From assembly GCA_024635735.1 (NCBI GenBank), contig JAGXII010000024.1, positions 1-7,012 of the forward strand: DNA of 7,012 nt, in the 5' to 3' direction. The first letter of the stretch is position 1, and every line of letters begins with the position of its first letter. Origin of the DNA: Christiangramia sp. (GTDB taxonomy: Bacteria; Bacteroidota; Bacteroidia; Flavobacteriales; Flavobacteriaceae). The notes beneath the pieces were generated by a model. The model saw only the letters and a program-made list of their open reading frames with translations, did not search any database and was not told the DNA's origin. Positions 1-6,605 of this stretch are shown here, piece after piece. A program made the position numbers and the translations under genes.

Positions 1-290
1 ATGAAAAATACTTTAAAACCACTCCCCAGACGCGCAGATAAATACAGATAAAATAGGGTAAAGCTAATTACCCATCCGATACACTGGAGAAGATATAATT
101 CTTTTTTCATTCTAAAAGCTCTAAATTGCTTACAAAGTAATGTTTTTCTTCAAAAAAGAGTCATCAAAAAAACGTAGTTAGTTGAAAAGATCCTGCCGTT
201 AGTTGAATATAATTCCTGAAATAGTTAGTCTGCTCTATTTTTCCTTCTAATTTAGAAATATATGGGTCATGCCTGGAACTATAGTCTTGT
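1..290. other. Non-coding flank, no gene recognised
   Basis: This AT-rich stretch has no convincing coding region on either strand. A 16-codon reading frame opens at base 1 and ends at a TAA at 49-51, but it has no family features and could equally be chance or the edge of something outside the window. The only structure seen is a 10-bp direct repeat, GTTAGTTGAA, at 177-186 and 198-207, with a partial third copy (GTTAGT) at 224-229. No RNA gene or clear promoter was recognised. Confidence 0.5.
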
Positions 291-775
291 TGGAAACACT
301 TCTTTTTAGTAAACTATCTTCTCTTTTGTATTTCCTCTTTCTTTAACCTGCCCTGGTTTTCCCGAAATCAGATTCCCTGGTTGCGAAAAGGGTTTATGTC
401 ACTAAATCCAATGGAAATTCCACTCCGCCGGAAATTGACGGTAATATAAGTGACCCGGCCTGGGAACTGGTGCAGTGGTCTTCCGGTTTTACGGAATTTG
501 CGCCTGATAACGGAAGTGCTCCCAGCCACCAGACAAAAATGAAAATACTGTATGACGAGAAGAACCTCTATGTGGCTCTATAATTGCTGAAGACAGAACC
601 GGATAAAATTGAACAACGGCTATCCCGGCGTGACGGGTTTGAAGGTGACTGGGTAAGTATACAAATAGGCAGCTACCAGGACCAGCGTACCGCTTTCTAC
701 TTTAGTGTCTCGGCGGCAGGGGTAATGGGTGACCAGTTTTATAGTATGGATATGATTAAATGCATTCTCGGGTAA
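291..775 (+). pseudogene. Decayed 5' fragment of a DUF5916 / CBM9-like secreted protein gene
   Basis: Intact members are long secreted or outer-membrane proteins of Bacteroidota: an N-terminal carbohydrate-binding-like domain followed by a predicted beta-barrel region, of poorly known function. Here about 160 codons remain. From 294 one frame encodes a signal-peptide-like stretch (KHFFLVNYLLFCISSFFNL). TGG stands at 291-293 where an ATG would be expected. Near 372-380 similarity moves to another frame, which carries the family hallmarks: AKRVYVTK, then EIDGNISDPAWE, then ILYDEKNLYVAL. That frame has TAA at 581-583 and resumes with EPDKIEQRLSRRDGFEGDW and DQRTAFYFSVSAAGVMGDQF, all typical of DUF5916. 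Similarity stops around 750 and the frame ends at 773-775. The stretch after 584 (63 codons, TTG start) is not a separate gene. The lost start, frame change, nonsense codon and missing C-terminal bulk together make a dead fragment likely. The family assignment is from memory of its motifs. Confidence 0.8.
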
Positions 776-897
776 CCTGATTACTTTTTTTCTCTAATTG
801 TACTAAATTATATTCATTGACTTCTGACTTGTTGCTGAAAAATACTAAAATACTAGAGGAACAATCGGGGAGATAGACCCGCTTCTTATCGTCCTGA

Positions 898-1035
898 GAA
901 AGTTTTTATAAAATTCTACAGTATAATAATAACCCGGAAAAATTTGTTGAAAGATTTGAAAAGCCCTATCTTCCTGTTAAAATAAATTTACCTGTTTCAT
1001 CTCGGTCAAAAGCTTTTTTAAAGTATAAATTTTAA
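898..1035 (+). pseudogene. Possible C-terminal coding remnant, family unknown
   Basis: An open frame without a start codon runs from just after TGA (895-897) to TAA (1033-1035), 45 sense codons. Its composition is protein-like: NNNPEKFVERFEKPYLPVKI, ending in KAFLKYKF. The final alternation of hydrophobic residues closing on phenylalanine resembles the C-terminal signature of outer-membrane beta-barrels. It could be the detached 3' end of the decayed DUF5916 gene or of another outer-membrane protein, but nothing ties it firmly to a family and chance is possible. Confidence 0.25.
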
Positions 1036-1042
1036 AATAACC

Positions 1043-1054
1043 GGAAGGGAGGGA
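1043..1054 (+). promoter_or_regulatory. Purine-rich ribosome-binding-like tract
   Basis: GGAAGGGAGGGA sits three bases before an ATG at 1058. It is the strongest Shine-Dalgarno-like sequence noticed in the window, yet it precedes a 14-codon ORF and not the large gene, whose own ATG at 1110 has no such site. Many Flavobacteriia make little use of Shine-Dalgarno pairing, so its function is uncertain. Confidence 0.35.
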
Positions 1055-1057
1055 TTT

Positions 1058-1102
1058 ATGTCAATTGGTCCTGAATTATTATTATATATTTTAAAAAACT
1101 AA
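1058..1102 (+). CDS. Possible 14-aa leader peptide upstream of the CheB-CheR gene
   Basis: The frame reads MSIGPELLLYILKN and ends at TAA 1100-1102, seven bases before the ATG of the CheB-CheR gene at 1110. It is in a different frame from that gene. The purine-rich tract just upstream and the tight spacing would allow translation to reinitiate at 1110, which itself lacks a ribosome-binding sequence. No known leader peptide family is recognised, the ORF is short enough to be chance, and no attenuator hairpin was identified. Confidence 0.25.
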   Translation: MSIGPELLLYILKN

Positions 1103-1109
1103 TACCCCT

Positions 1110-3572
1110 ATGCCCGATAAGGAAAGTAAATCCACAGTTTCAAACTTAGAGAAGAGTGCCAATAAATTTCCTGTTGTAGGGGTTGGGGCATCGGCCGGAG
1201 GTTTAGCCGCCTTTAAGGAATTTATCCAGGCCATCCCCAGGGATTCCGGTATGGCCTATGTCCTGGTACAACATCTGGATCCTAAACATGAGAGTCTTCT
1301 GCCGGACTTACTTCAAAAATGTTCAGTTATTCCTGTTGTGGAAATATCTAATGATATAAAGGTGGAAGTAAACCACGTTTATATTATTCCCAGTAATAAA
1401 ATGTTGATGTCCAATGACGGGAAACTGGAATTGAGTCCCCGTAGCGATAAAGGGAAGGACAAAATACCTAATTTACCCATTGATCTCTTTTTTGAATCTC
1501 TGGCAGAAGTGCACCAGGCACATTCTATAGGCGTGATACTTACCGGGAATGGAAGTGACGGCACAGCAGGATTTAAAGCTATAAAAAATAACGGTGGAAT
1601 CACCTTTGCACAAAGTGAGGAAACGGCTGAATACTCCTCAATGCCTCATAATGCCATTGAAGAAGGAGTGGTAGATTTTGTGCTTTCCCCCCGTGAAATG
1701 CCGAAAAAAATCGGGGAGGTAATCAAAAATTTTTATGGGGCTGATGGAAACGAAAAGGAGCTTGAAAAAGAGGATGAAGATGTTTACAAACAAATTCTTG
1801 CACTTTTACGTATACGGAAAGGTATTGATTTTACTTATTACAAACAATCTACCATAAGAAGAAGAATTCTTCGTAGAATGGCCATAAGCGGGAAGGAAGA
1901 TCCTCAAGAATATATACAACATTTAAGGGACAATAAATTGGAGCAGGATGTTTTGCAGCAGGACCTGTTGATCCCGGTGACCGAATTCTTTCGTGATGAA
2001 GAGGTCTTTGACAGGCTTGGCACATCCATTTTTCCTGAAGTTTTAAAGAATAATACCAAGGAAGACTCAATTAGAATATGGGTGGCTGGATGCAGCACAG
2101 GACAGGAGGTATATAGTGTAGCCATTTGTTTGCTGGAATTTATGAAGGAGAATAAATCCAAAGGAAAAGTACAGATCTTTGGTACAGATATAAGCGAACC
2201 TGCCATTTCAAAAGCACGAAGCGGGATCTATAAAAAAGGGGAGATAGAGAATATTTCTTCAGAACGGCTGGAAAGATTTTTCAGCCGGGTAGACAGTAAT
2301 TATCAAATAAAGAAAGAAGTACGTGAAATGTGCGTTTTCTCTTTCCATAATTTTCTTAAGGATCCTCCTTTTGGAAAAATGGATATCATTACCTGTCGAA
2401 ACGTGCTCATATATCTGCAGCCTTACCTTCAGAAGAAGACACTTACCACTTTCCATTATGCTCTGAAAAAGGGTGGTTTCCTCATTCTGGGAAAATCTGA
2501 AACTACAGGGCATGCCCCCGATCTTTTTAATCCTTCTGAAAAAAATTACAAGATATATACTCCCCGCGACCGCCCGGGAAACCATATGCAGGTCGCGAGC
2601 CATCGTAAAGAGGAGAACATTAGAAACTTTAGCAGTCCGATAAAGGCGGAAAACGCACGTACAGATTTTCAACGCACGGCAGATGAACTTATTCTTAGCC
2701 GGTACACACCTGCCGGGGTGGTAATAGATGAGGCAATTGAGATTGTTCATTTTAGGGGTCGTACGGGCTCTTACCTGGAATCACAGGCAGGAAAACCCAA
2801 TTTAAATCTTTTAAAAATGGCAAAGCCCGGCCTTGCTTTTGAACTTCGTAGTATTGTTCATCACGCAAAGAAAGAAGGGAAATCTGTTATAAGAGAAAAT
2901 ATACCTATCCCGGGAGATGGAGACCAGCGTATAATTAATATAGAAGCTTTTCCCCTTCCCAATCTCGCTGAACCTTATTATTTGATCCTGTTTCATGATC
3001 CCGATTCACATCCCACCCTGGGATACAGAAGGGCTGTGAAGAAAATTCCTGCTGAAGAAACTGAGGAGGACCACAAAGAATTACTCATCCTCCAGCTGGA
3101 AAAGGAACTGGCTCAGGCACGGGAAGATATGCGCAGTATTACAGAGGACCAGGAAGCAACCAACGAAGAACTGCAAAGTGCCAATGAAGAATTGCAAAGT
3201 GGAAGCGAAGAACTTCAAACTCTTAATGAGGAACTGGAAACCAGCAAGGAAGAGTTGCAAAGTACTAATGAAGAGCTTACCAGTCTCAACCAGGAGTTGT
3301 TGAGTATGAATAAGAACCTGACAACAGCGAGAAATTTTGCTGTAGATGTTCTGGAAACGATTAGAGAACCCTGGATGGTGCTGGACAGCAACCTGCGTGT
3401 AAAGTCTGCAAACCAGGTTTTTTATAAAACCTTTAGAACTTCAGAAGAGGCAATAGAGAACAAACCTCTGTTAAGTTTAGGTAAAAAGGACTGGAACGTC
3501 CCTGAACTGGATAAGGTGGTCAAGAAGATCCTGGTTGAAAAAACCATTATCAAGGATTTTGAGGTCACCTAG
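1110..3572 (+). CDS. CheB-CheR-PAS fusion signalling protein, 5' part of a gene interrupted by TAG
   Basis: This 820-residue cytoplasmic protein joins both chemotaxis methylation activities. Residues 20-205 form a CheB methylesterase domain with a complete triad: Ser28 in GASAGG, His55 in VQHLD, and Asp150 in LTGNGSDG. Ser-Asp spacing equals that of enteric CheB (122). Residues about 225-285 match the CheR N-terminal helical domain (YYKQSTIRRRILRRM). Residues about 290-485 form the SAM-dependent methyltransferase domain: TEFFRD at 291-296, AGCSTGQEVYS at 326-336, FGTDIS with Asp360, and CRNVLIYL at 429-436. Residues about 520-635 resemble the PAS-like domain usual in these fusions (VVIDEAIEIVHFRGRTGSYL). 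A heptad coiled coil fills about 655-740, and a further PAS domain starts at 745 but is cut at residue 820 by TAG. The next PAS codons continue in the same frame. ATG 1110 is the only start, since an in-frame TAA lies at 1092-1094. There is no signal peptide or membrane segment. The methylated partner is unknown. Confidence 0.9.
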   Translation: MPDKESKSTVSNLEKSANKFPVVGVGASAGGLAAFKEFIQAIPRDSGMAYVLVQHLDPKHESLLPDLLQKCSVIPVVEISNDIKVEVNHVYIIPSNKMLMSNDGKLELSPRSDKGKDKIPNLPIDLFFESLAEVHQAHSIGVILTGNGSDGTAGFKAIKNNGGITFAQSEETAEYSSMPHNAIEEGVVDFVLSPREMPKKIGEVIKNFYGADGNEKELEKEDEDVYKQILALLRIRKGIDFTYYKQSTIRRRILRRMAISGKEDPQEYIQHLRDNKLEQDVLQQDLLIPVTEFFRDEEVFDRLGTSIFPEVLKNNTKEDSIRIWVAGCSTGQEVYSVAICLLEFMKENKSKGKVQIFGTDISEPAISKARSGIYKKGEIENISSERLERFFSRVDSNYQIKKEVREMCVFSFHNFLKDPPFGKMDIITCRNVLIYLQPYLQKKTLTTFHYALKKGGFLILGKSETTGHAPDLFNPSEKNYKIYTPRDRPGNHMQVASHRKEENIRNFSSPIKAENARTDFQRTADELILSRYTPAGVVIDEAIEIVHFRGRTGSYLESQAGKPNLNLLKMAKPGLAFELRSIVHHAKKEGKSVIRENIPIPGDGDQRIINIEAFPLPNLAEPYYLILFHDPDSHPTLGYRRAVKKIPAEETEEDHKELLILQLEKELAQAREDMRSITEDQEATNEELQSANEELQSGSEELQTLNEELETSKEELQSTNEELTSLNQELLSMNKNLTTARNFAVDVLETIREPWMVLDSNLRVKSANQVFYKTFRTSEEAIENKPLLSLGKKDWNVPELDKVVKKILVEKTIIKDFEVT
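3156..3323 (+). repeat. Eight tandem heptads encoding a coiled-coil signalling helix
   Basis: Residues 683-738 of the CheB-CheR protein are eight consecutive seven-residue units: ATNEELQ, SANEELQ, SGSEELQ, TLNEELE, TSKEELQ, STNEELT, SLNQELL, SMNKNLT. The 21-base units have diverged in codon choice, so this is a conserved protein repeat and not a recent DNA duplication. Such helices join the CheR/PAS part to the PAS-kinase part in this family and probably pass conformational signals through a dimer. Confidence 0.9.
3570..3572 (+). other. In-frame TAG splitting the CheB-CheR-PAS-kinase gene
   Basis: The codons on both sides belong to one PAS domain: KDFEVT, then TAG, then DFPGMGERTMLVNAR. Uninterrupted relatives have a continuous motif of the type FEVxxDFPGxGxRTMLLNAR, so the stop replaces a single residue without shifting the frame. 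From 1110 to 5153 this is the only stop codon in the frame over 1347 positions. The other intact genes here end in TAA. It may be a real nonsense mutation, a base error, a readthrough site, or a termination-reinitiation point with ATG at 3585. Confidence 0.85.
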
Positions 3573-3584
3573 GATTTTCCTGGT

Positions 3585-5153
3585 ATGGGTGAACGTACCA
3601 TGCTTGTTAATGCCAGGGAGGTAGTCAGGGAAGAAGGAGGGGAGAAATTGATCCTGCTGGTATTTGAGGATATTACCGATAAAAAGATGATTGAAAGGTC
3701 CCTTGAAAAAAGTGAGTTTAAATTTAAACTTCTTACAGAGACCGTTCCACACCTAATCTGGATCAACAATGCAACCGGAAATGCAGAATATTTTAATTCA
3801 AAGTGGGTGGAATATACAGGAGAACCGGTAGAAAAGAGCCTGGGAGAGGGCTGGGTTAATTTTATTCACCCGGAGGATAAGGAGCGGGTATTAAATCTAT
3901 GGAGCAAAAGTGTAAAAACAGGAAATCTTTTTTCTGTAGAGTTCAGGATCAAAAATGGAGATGGGAATTATAACTGGTTTCTTACCAAAGCGCTGCCTTT
4001 AATGGGCAGTAATGGGGAGATCATTAAATGGTTTGGCTCAAATACAAATATACAGATCCAAAAAGAGGCAGAAAAGGCACTTATTAAAACAAGTGAACAA
4101 TTTAGGCAGTTTACAGAACTTTTGCCACAAAAGGTAACAAATGCAGACCCCTCAGGAAAAGTAAATTATTACAACAAAAGCTGGCAGGACTATTTAGGAC
4201 TAACGGAAGAGGAACTTCTTCGGGAAGGCTATATGAAATACATTCATCCTGCTGACCTGCAACAAACCAAGGAACGTTGGAAAATAAGTGCCGAAACCGG
4301 TGTTGAACTTGATAATGAATTAAGGCTCTTAAGCAAAAACGGAGATTATCAATGGCATATGAACAGGGCAATACCAATTAGGAATGAGCGGGGAGAAATT
4401 AAGCAGTGGATAGGCTCAACTACTAATATTGAGAAGTTTAAAGAAGAAGAAAAAAGAAAGGGGAGCTTCCTTCAACTGGTGAGCCACGAGCTTAAAACCC
4501 CTATAACCTCCATAAAAGGTTATGTACAATTGCTGCTCAATATGTTGCAGAAGGAAAACCGGGACCTGGAGGCTTTGCCTATACAGCCTTCCCTGCTGCG
4601 CATTGATGAACAAATTGTTCGTCTTACCAGGCTTATTGCAGAAATACTTGATCTTTCAAGGATAGAGGAAAACAGGTTGGATCTTAAGAAAGAGAAATTC
4701 AACTTTAATACCTTTATCCACGATACGATAGAAGACATTAAACGTACAGATATTCAACATACAATAAGTATTCATCAGGAATTAAATTGTGATATCATTG
4801 CAGATAAAGACCGGCTGGGGCAGGTGGTGATTAACCTGGTCACAAATGCAATTAAGTACTCACCGGGAAATAAGACGGTAGAGGTGAGGATATTTGAAAA
4901 AGAGGGGAATAGAGCAGCGGTGAGTATATCAGACAATGGTATAGGCATAGCCATGAAAGACCAAAGGGAGATCTTTAGACGATTCCATCGTGTAGAAGGA
5001 AAAAGTGAAGATACTTATGCAGGCCTGGGAATAGGATTATTTCTAGCCCGGGATATCATAGAACGTCACGATGGGGATTTAATGGTAGAAAGCGAATTAG
5101 GGACCGGTTCTGTGTTCACTTTTGCTTTGCCATATGAAAATAAAAATAATTAA
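3585..5153 (+). CDS. PAS-PAS sensor histidine kinase, 3' part of the interrupted fusion gene
   Basis: This 522-residue product is a soluble sensor kinase. Residues 1-35 are the second half of the PAS domain begun in the upstream ORF (RTMLVNAR, LLVFEDITDKK). Residues about 43-160 and 168-285 are two PAS domains of the PAS_3 type, each with FIHPED or YIHPAD, a KNGDY/N-W core and a closing GSxTNI strand. Residues about 290-360 are the HisKA dimerisation domain, with phospho-acceptor His301 in VSHELKTPI. Residues about 400-517 are the ATPase domain: N box with Asn417 and Asn421 (INLVTNAIKYS), G1 box DNGIGIA at 450-456, F box IFRRFHRV, G2 box GLGIGLFLAR. All catalytic motifs are present and no membrane segment is seen. 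ATG 3585 is the first possible start after the TAG, with only a weak AGGA ten bases upstream, and it falls inside a PAS fold. This start is therefore a fallback, and the natural product is probably the continuous fusion. The response regulator follows after three bases. Confidence 0.85.
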   Translation: MGERTMLVNAREVVREEGGEKLILLVFEDITDKKMIERSLEKSEFKFKLLTETVPHLIWINNATGNAEYFNSKWVEYTGEPVEKSLGEGWVNFIHPEDKERVLNLWSKSVKTGNLFSVEFRIKNGDGNYNWFLTKALPLMGSNGEIIKWFGSNTNIQIQKEAEKALIKTSEQFRQFTELLPQKVTNADPSGKVNYYNKSWQDYLGLTEEELLREGYMKYIHPADLQQTKERWKISAETGVELDNELRLLSKNGDYQWHMNRAIPIRNERGEIKQWIGSTTNIEKFKEEEKRKGSFLQLVSHELKTPITSIKGYVQLLLNMLQKENRDLEALPIQPSLLRIDEQIVRLTRLIAEILDLSRIEENRLDLKKEKFNFNTFIHDTIEDIKRTDIQHTISIHQELNCDIIADKDRLGQVVINLVTNAIKYSPGNKTVEVRIFEKEGNRAAVSISDNGIGIAMKDQREIFRRFHRVEGKSEDTYAGLGIGLFLARDIIERHDGDLMVESELGTGSVFTFALPYENKNN

Positions 5154-5156
5154 TTT

Positions 5157-5531
5157 ATGGATAAATCAACGGATAGGATCCTTATTATAGATGATGACCC
5201 CGGAATTGGAGAAATGCTAAAAACCCTTCTGGAATTTGATGGTTATGAAGCGCTGGTTTTGGATAAACCAATGGAAGCAGGGGAAATTATACTGGATTAT
5301 AAGCCTGATCTTATTATTCTTGACGTACGGCTCTCCGGAGTAGATGGAACAGACGTGTGCCGCGACTTAAAAAAGGAAAAACATACAAAAAATGTACCTA
5401 TTCTGATGATGTCTGCTCTTAATGGTGCGGCCGAACTTTGTGCAAATGCCGGTGCTAATGGGTTTATTTCAAAACCTTTTGAAATGGAAGACCTTTTAGA
5501 AAAGGTCAAAACAAATCTCTCCCGGGACTAA
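5157..5531 (+). CDS. Single-domain response regulator (receiver only)
   Basis: This 124-residue protein is a bare receiver domain of CheY-like size with no output domain. The acidic pocket is Asp12-Asp13-Asp14 (IIDDDP), the phospho-acceptor is Asp56 in LIILDVRLSGVDG, the switch residue is Ser86 in ILMMSA, and the conserved lysine is Lys106 in SKPF. All functional residues are present. The ATG lies three bases after the TAA of the kinase gene, so the two are almost certainly co-transcribed and this is the likely phosphate acceptor of that kinase. With no DNA-binding or enzymatic domain it must act by protein contact, as a phosphate relay, or as a sink. It converges on the minus-strand CheB gene with 30 bp between the two stop codons. 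Confidence 0.93.
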   Translation: MDKSTDRILIIDDDPGIGEMLKTLLEFDGYEALVLDKPMEAGEIILDYKPDLIILDVRLSGVDGTDVCRDLKKEKHTKNVPILMMSALNGAAELCANAGANGFISKPFEMEDLLEKVKTNLSRD

Positions 5532-5561
5532 TAAAATATCTTCAGCTCCATTCTTAGTATC

Positions 5562-6605
5562 TTATTCGGCTGCAGGAGCTTCTTTATGAATATCTTCATT
5601 TAAGTGTGCCAGAAGAGTTTTAAACCTATCAATATGTTTTCTCAGATCTTCCAGCCTTTTTTCATGAAATTCAGAAATTTCCTGGTCTTCTTCGGCATTT
5701 TCTCTTTTAGCCATTAAAAGCAGAAGATTTTCTTTTTCCTCCAACATTCGAATGGATACCCAAACAGATTCCTCAATGTTTTTGTCCTGCAGGTCGTGCA
5801 GTTTGTTTTCAGTAAAGACGTGACCGGTGTGACATCTATACCGGGGCACAGGATCATTTTTCATAGCCCACAGCCCACCCCCGCAATCGGGACAGACAAA
5901 GTCGCTGTGATCTGCGATCTTTTTAATCTCGTTAATATCCGACATCATTTTTTCCGTTATTTCCGCTTCAATTCGCACTTCCTGAGGGATTGATATTTCC
6001 GGTGGAAGAGGATGAGTTAATATGTCGTTTAAGATAGCAGGCATTTCCTTCAGCCCGGCCTGATAATCTACTCTTATTTTATTAAGAACACTTCGGGGCA
6101 TGTCAGAAAATAATGCTTCTGCTGGATCCTGGATAATACACAACCCTCCACAGCGCTTAATGGCATGCATCCCCGATGTGCCGTCTTCAAATAACCCGGT
6201 GAGGATTATGCCTATTGTCCTGTGGCCGTAGTGCACCGCGGCAGACCGGAAGAGTACATCTATCGAAGGTCTGTATTTATTTTCGTGGGCCCCTCTTGTT
6301 AATACCAGCCGTTGATCCTTAATCATTAACTGGTGCTCCGGCGGTGCCACATATAATTGGCCTTTTTTAACAGGCGTTCCATTTTCTGCAACGCGACAGT
6401 TAAGGCCGGTATTCCGTTGAAAGATATTGGCTATGTGCTGGCTGTTAGATTTTTTAGACACATGTATAACCACGAGAACCGCCACCTCCATCTCCTCCGA
6501 AAGGCCGGATATCACTTTACTTATAGCAGGTAAACCGCCTGCAGATGCACCAATTACAATAATGTTTCTCAATTTATCCCGGTTTTCACTTTTGGCTGAA
6601 GTCAC
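5562..6605 (-). CDS. cheB: Receiver-less CheB-type methylesterase with C-terminal zinc-ribbon-like tail
   Basis: This 347-residue cytoplasmic protein has a CheB domain at about 12-195. Ser21 (GASAGG), His48 (VVIHVS) and Asp141 (LTGLFEDG) form the expected triad, so protein glutamate methyl-ester hydrolysis, and possibly glutamine deamidation, is predicted. It lacks the N-terminal receiver of classical CheB, so phosphorylation cannot control it in the usual way. Residues about 235-275 hold Cys238, Cys241, Cys258 and His261 (CPDCGGGLW, YRCHTGHVF), a likely metal-binding ribbon seen in other stand-alone CheB proteins. The last 70 residues are charged, helical and probably coiled-coil. The start is GTG at 6605-6603: an in-frame TAA lies six bases upstream (6611-6609), and the first internal ATG (residue 39) would remove the catalytic serine. 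A TTG at residue 12 is the only other option. No clear ribosome-binding site is seen. The symbol reflects the enzyme domain, since a role in chemotaxis is not shown. Confidence 0.9.
   Translation of the reverse strand: MTSAKSENRDKLRNIIVIGASAGGLPAISKVISGLSEEMEVAVLVVIHVSKKSNSQHIANIFQRNTGLNCRVAENGTPVKKGQLYVAPPEHQLMIKDQRLVLTRGAHENKYRPSIDVLFRSAAVHYGHRTIGIILTGLFEDGTSGMHAIKRCGGLCIIQDPAEALFSDMPRSVLNKIRVDYQAGLKEMPAILNDILTHPLPPEISIPQEVRIEAEITEKMMSDINEIKKIADHSDFVCPDCGGGLWAMKNDPVPRYRCHTGHVFTENKLHDLQDKNIEESVWVSIRMLEEKENLLLLMAKRENAEEDQEISEFHEKRLEDLRKHIDRFKTLLAHLNEDIHKEAPAAE

Larger units (their letters stand above)
776..1109. other. Intergenic region before the signalling cluster
   Basis: This AT-rich spacer separates the DUF5916 remnant from the CheB-CheR gene. 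It presumably holds the promoter of the cluster, but no match to the Bacteroidota promoter pattern (TTTG, about 20 bp, TANNTTTG) was found, and no strong hairpin terminator is visible. Two possible coding scraps inside it are listed separately. A short inverted pair, CGGG and CCCG around 866-881, is too short to call. Confidence 0.5.

Noticed and set aside
1..51. 16-codon ORF at the window edge
   Set aside because: It is too short, without family features or ribosome-binding sequence, and cannot be told from chance.
584..775. 63-codon ORF with TTG start as an independent gene
   Set aside because: It is the in-frame continuation of the DUF5916 remnant after an internal TAA, and its motifs belong to the middle of that family's N-terminal domain.
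866..881. CGGG / CCCG hairpin upstream of the cluster
   Set aside because: A four-pair stem is too short, and no T-run or conserved RNA shape is visible.
2259..2750. 163-codon open frame on the minus strand
   Set aside because: It lies wholly opposite the CheR domain of a well-supported gene, shows no domain motif, and is best explained as an antisense shadow.
5532..5585. Shared terminator between the convergent regulator and CheB-type genes
   Set aside because: Only a 6-bp AGCTCC / GGAGCT pair with a loop of about 27 bases was found, with no T-run, and half of it lies within the coding sequence.
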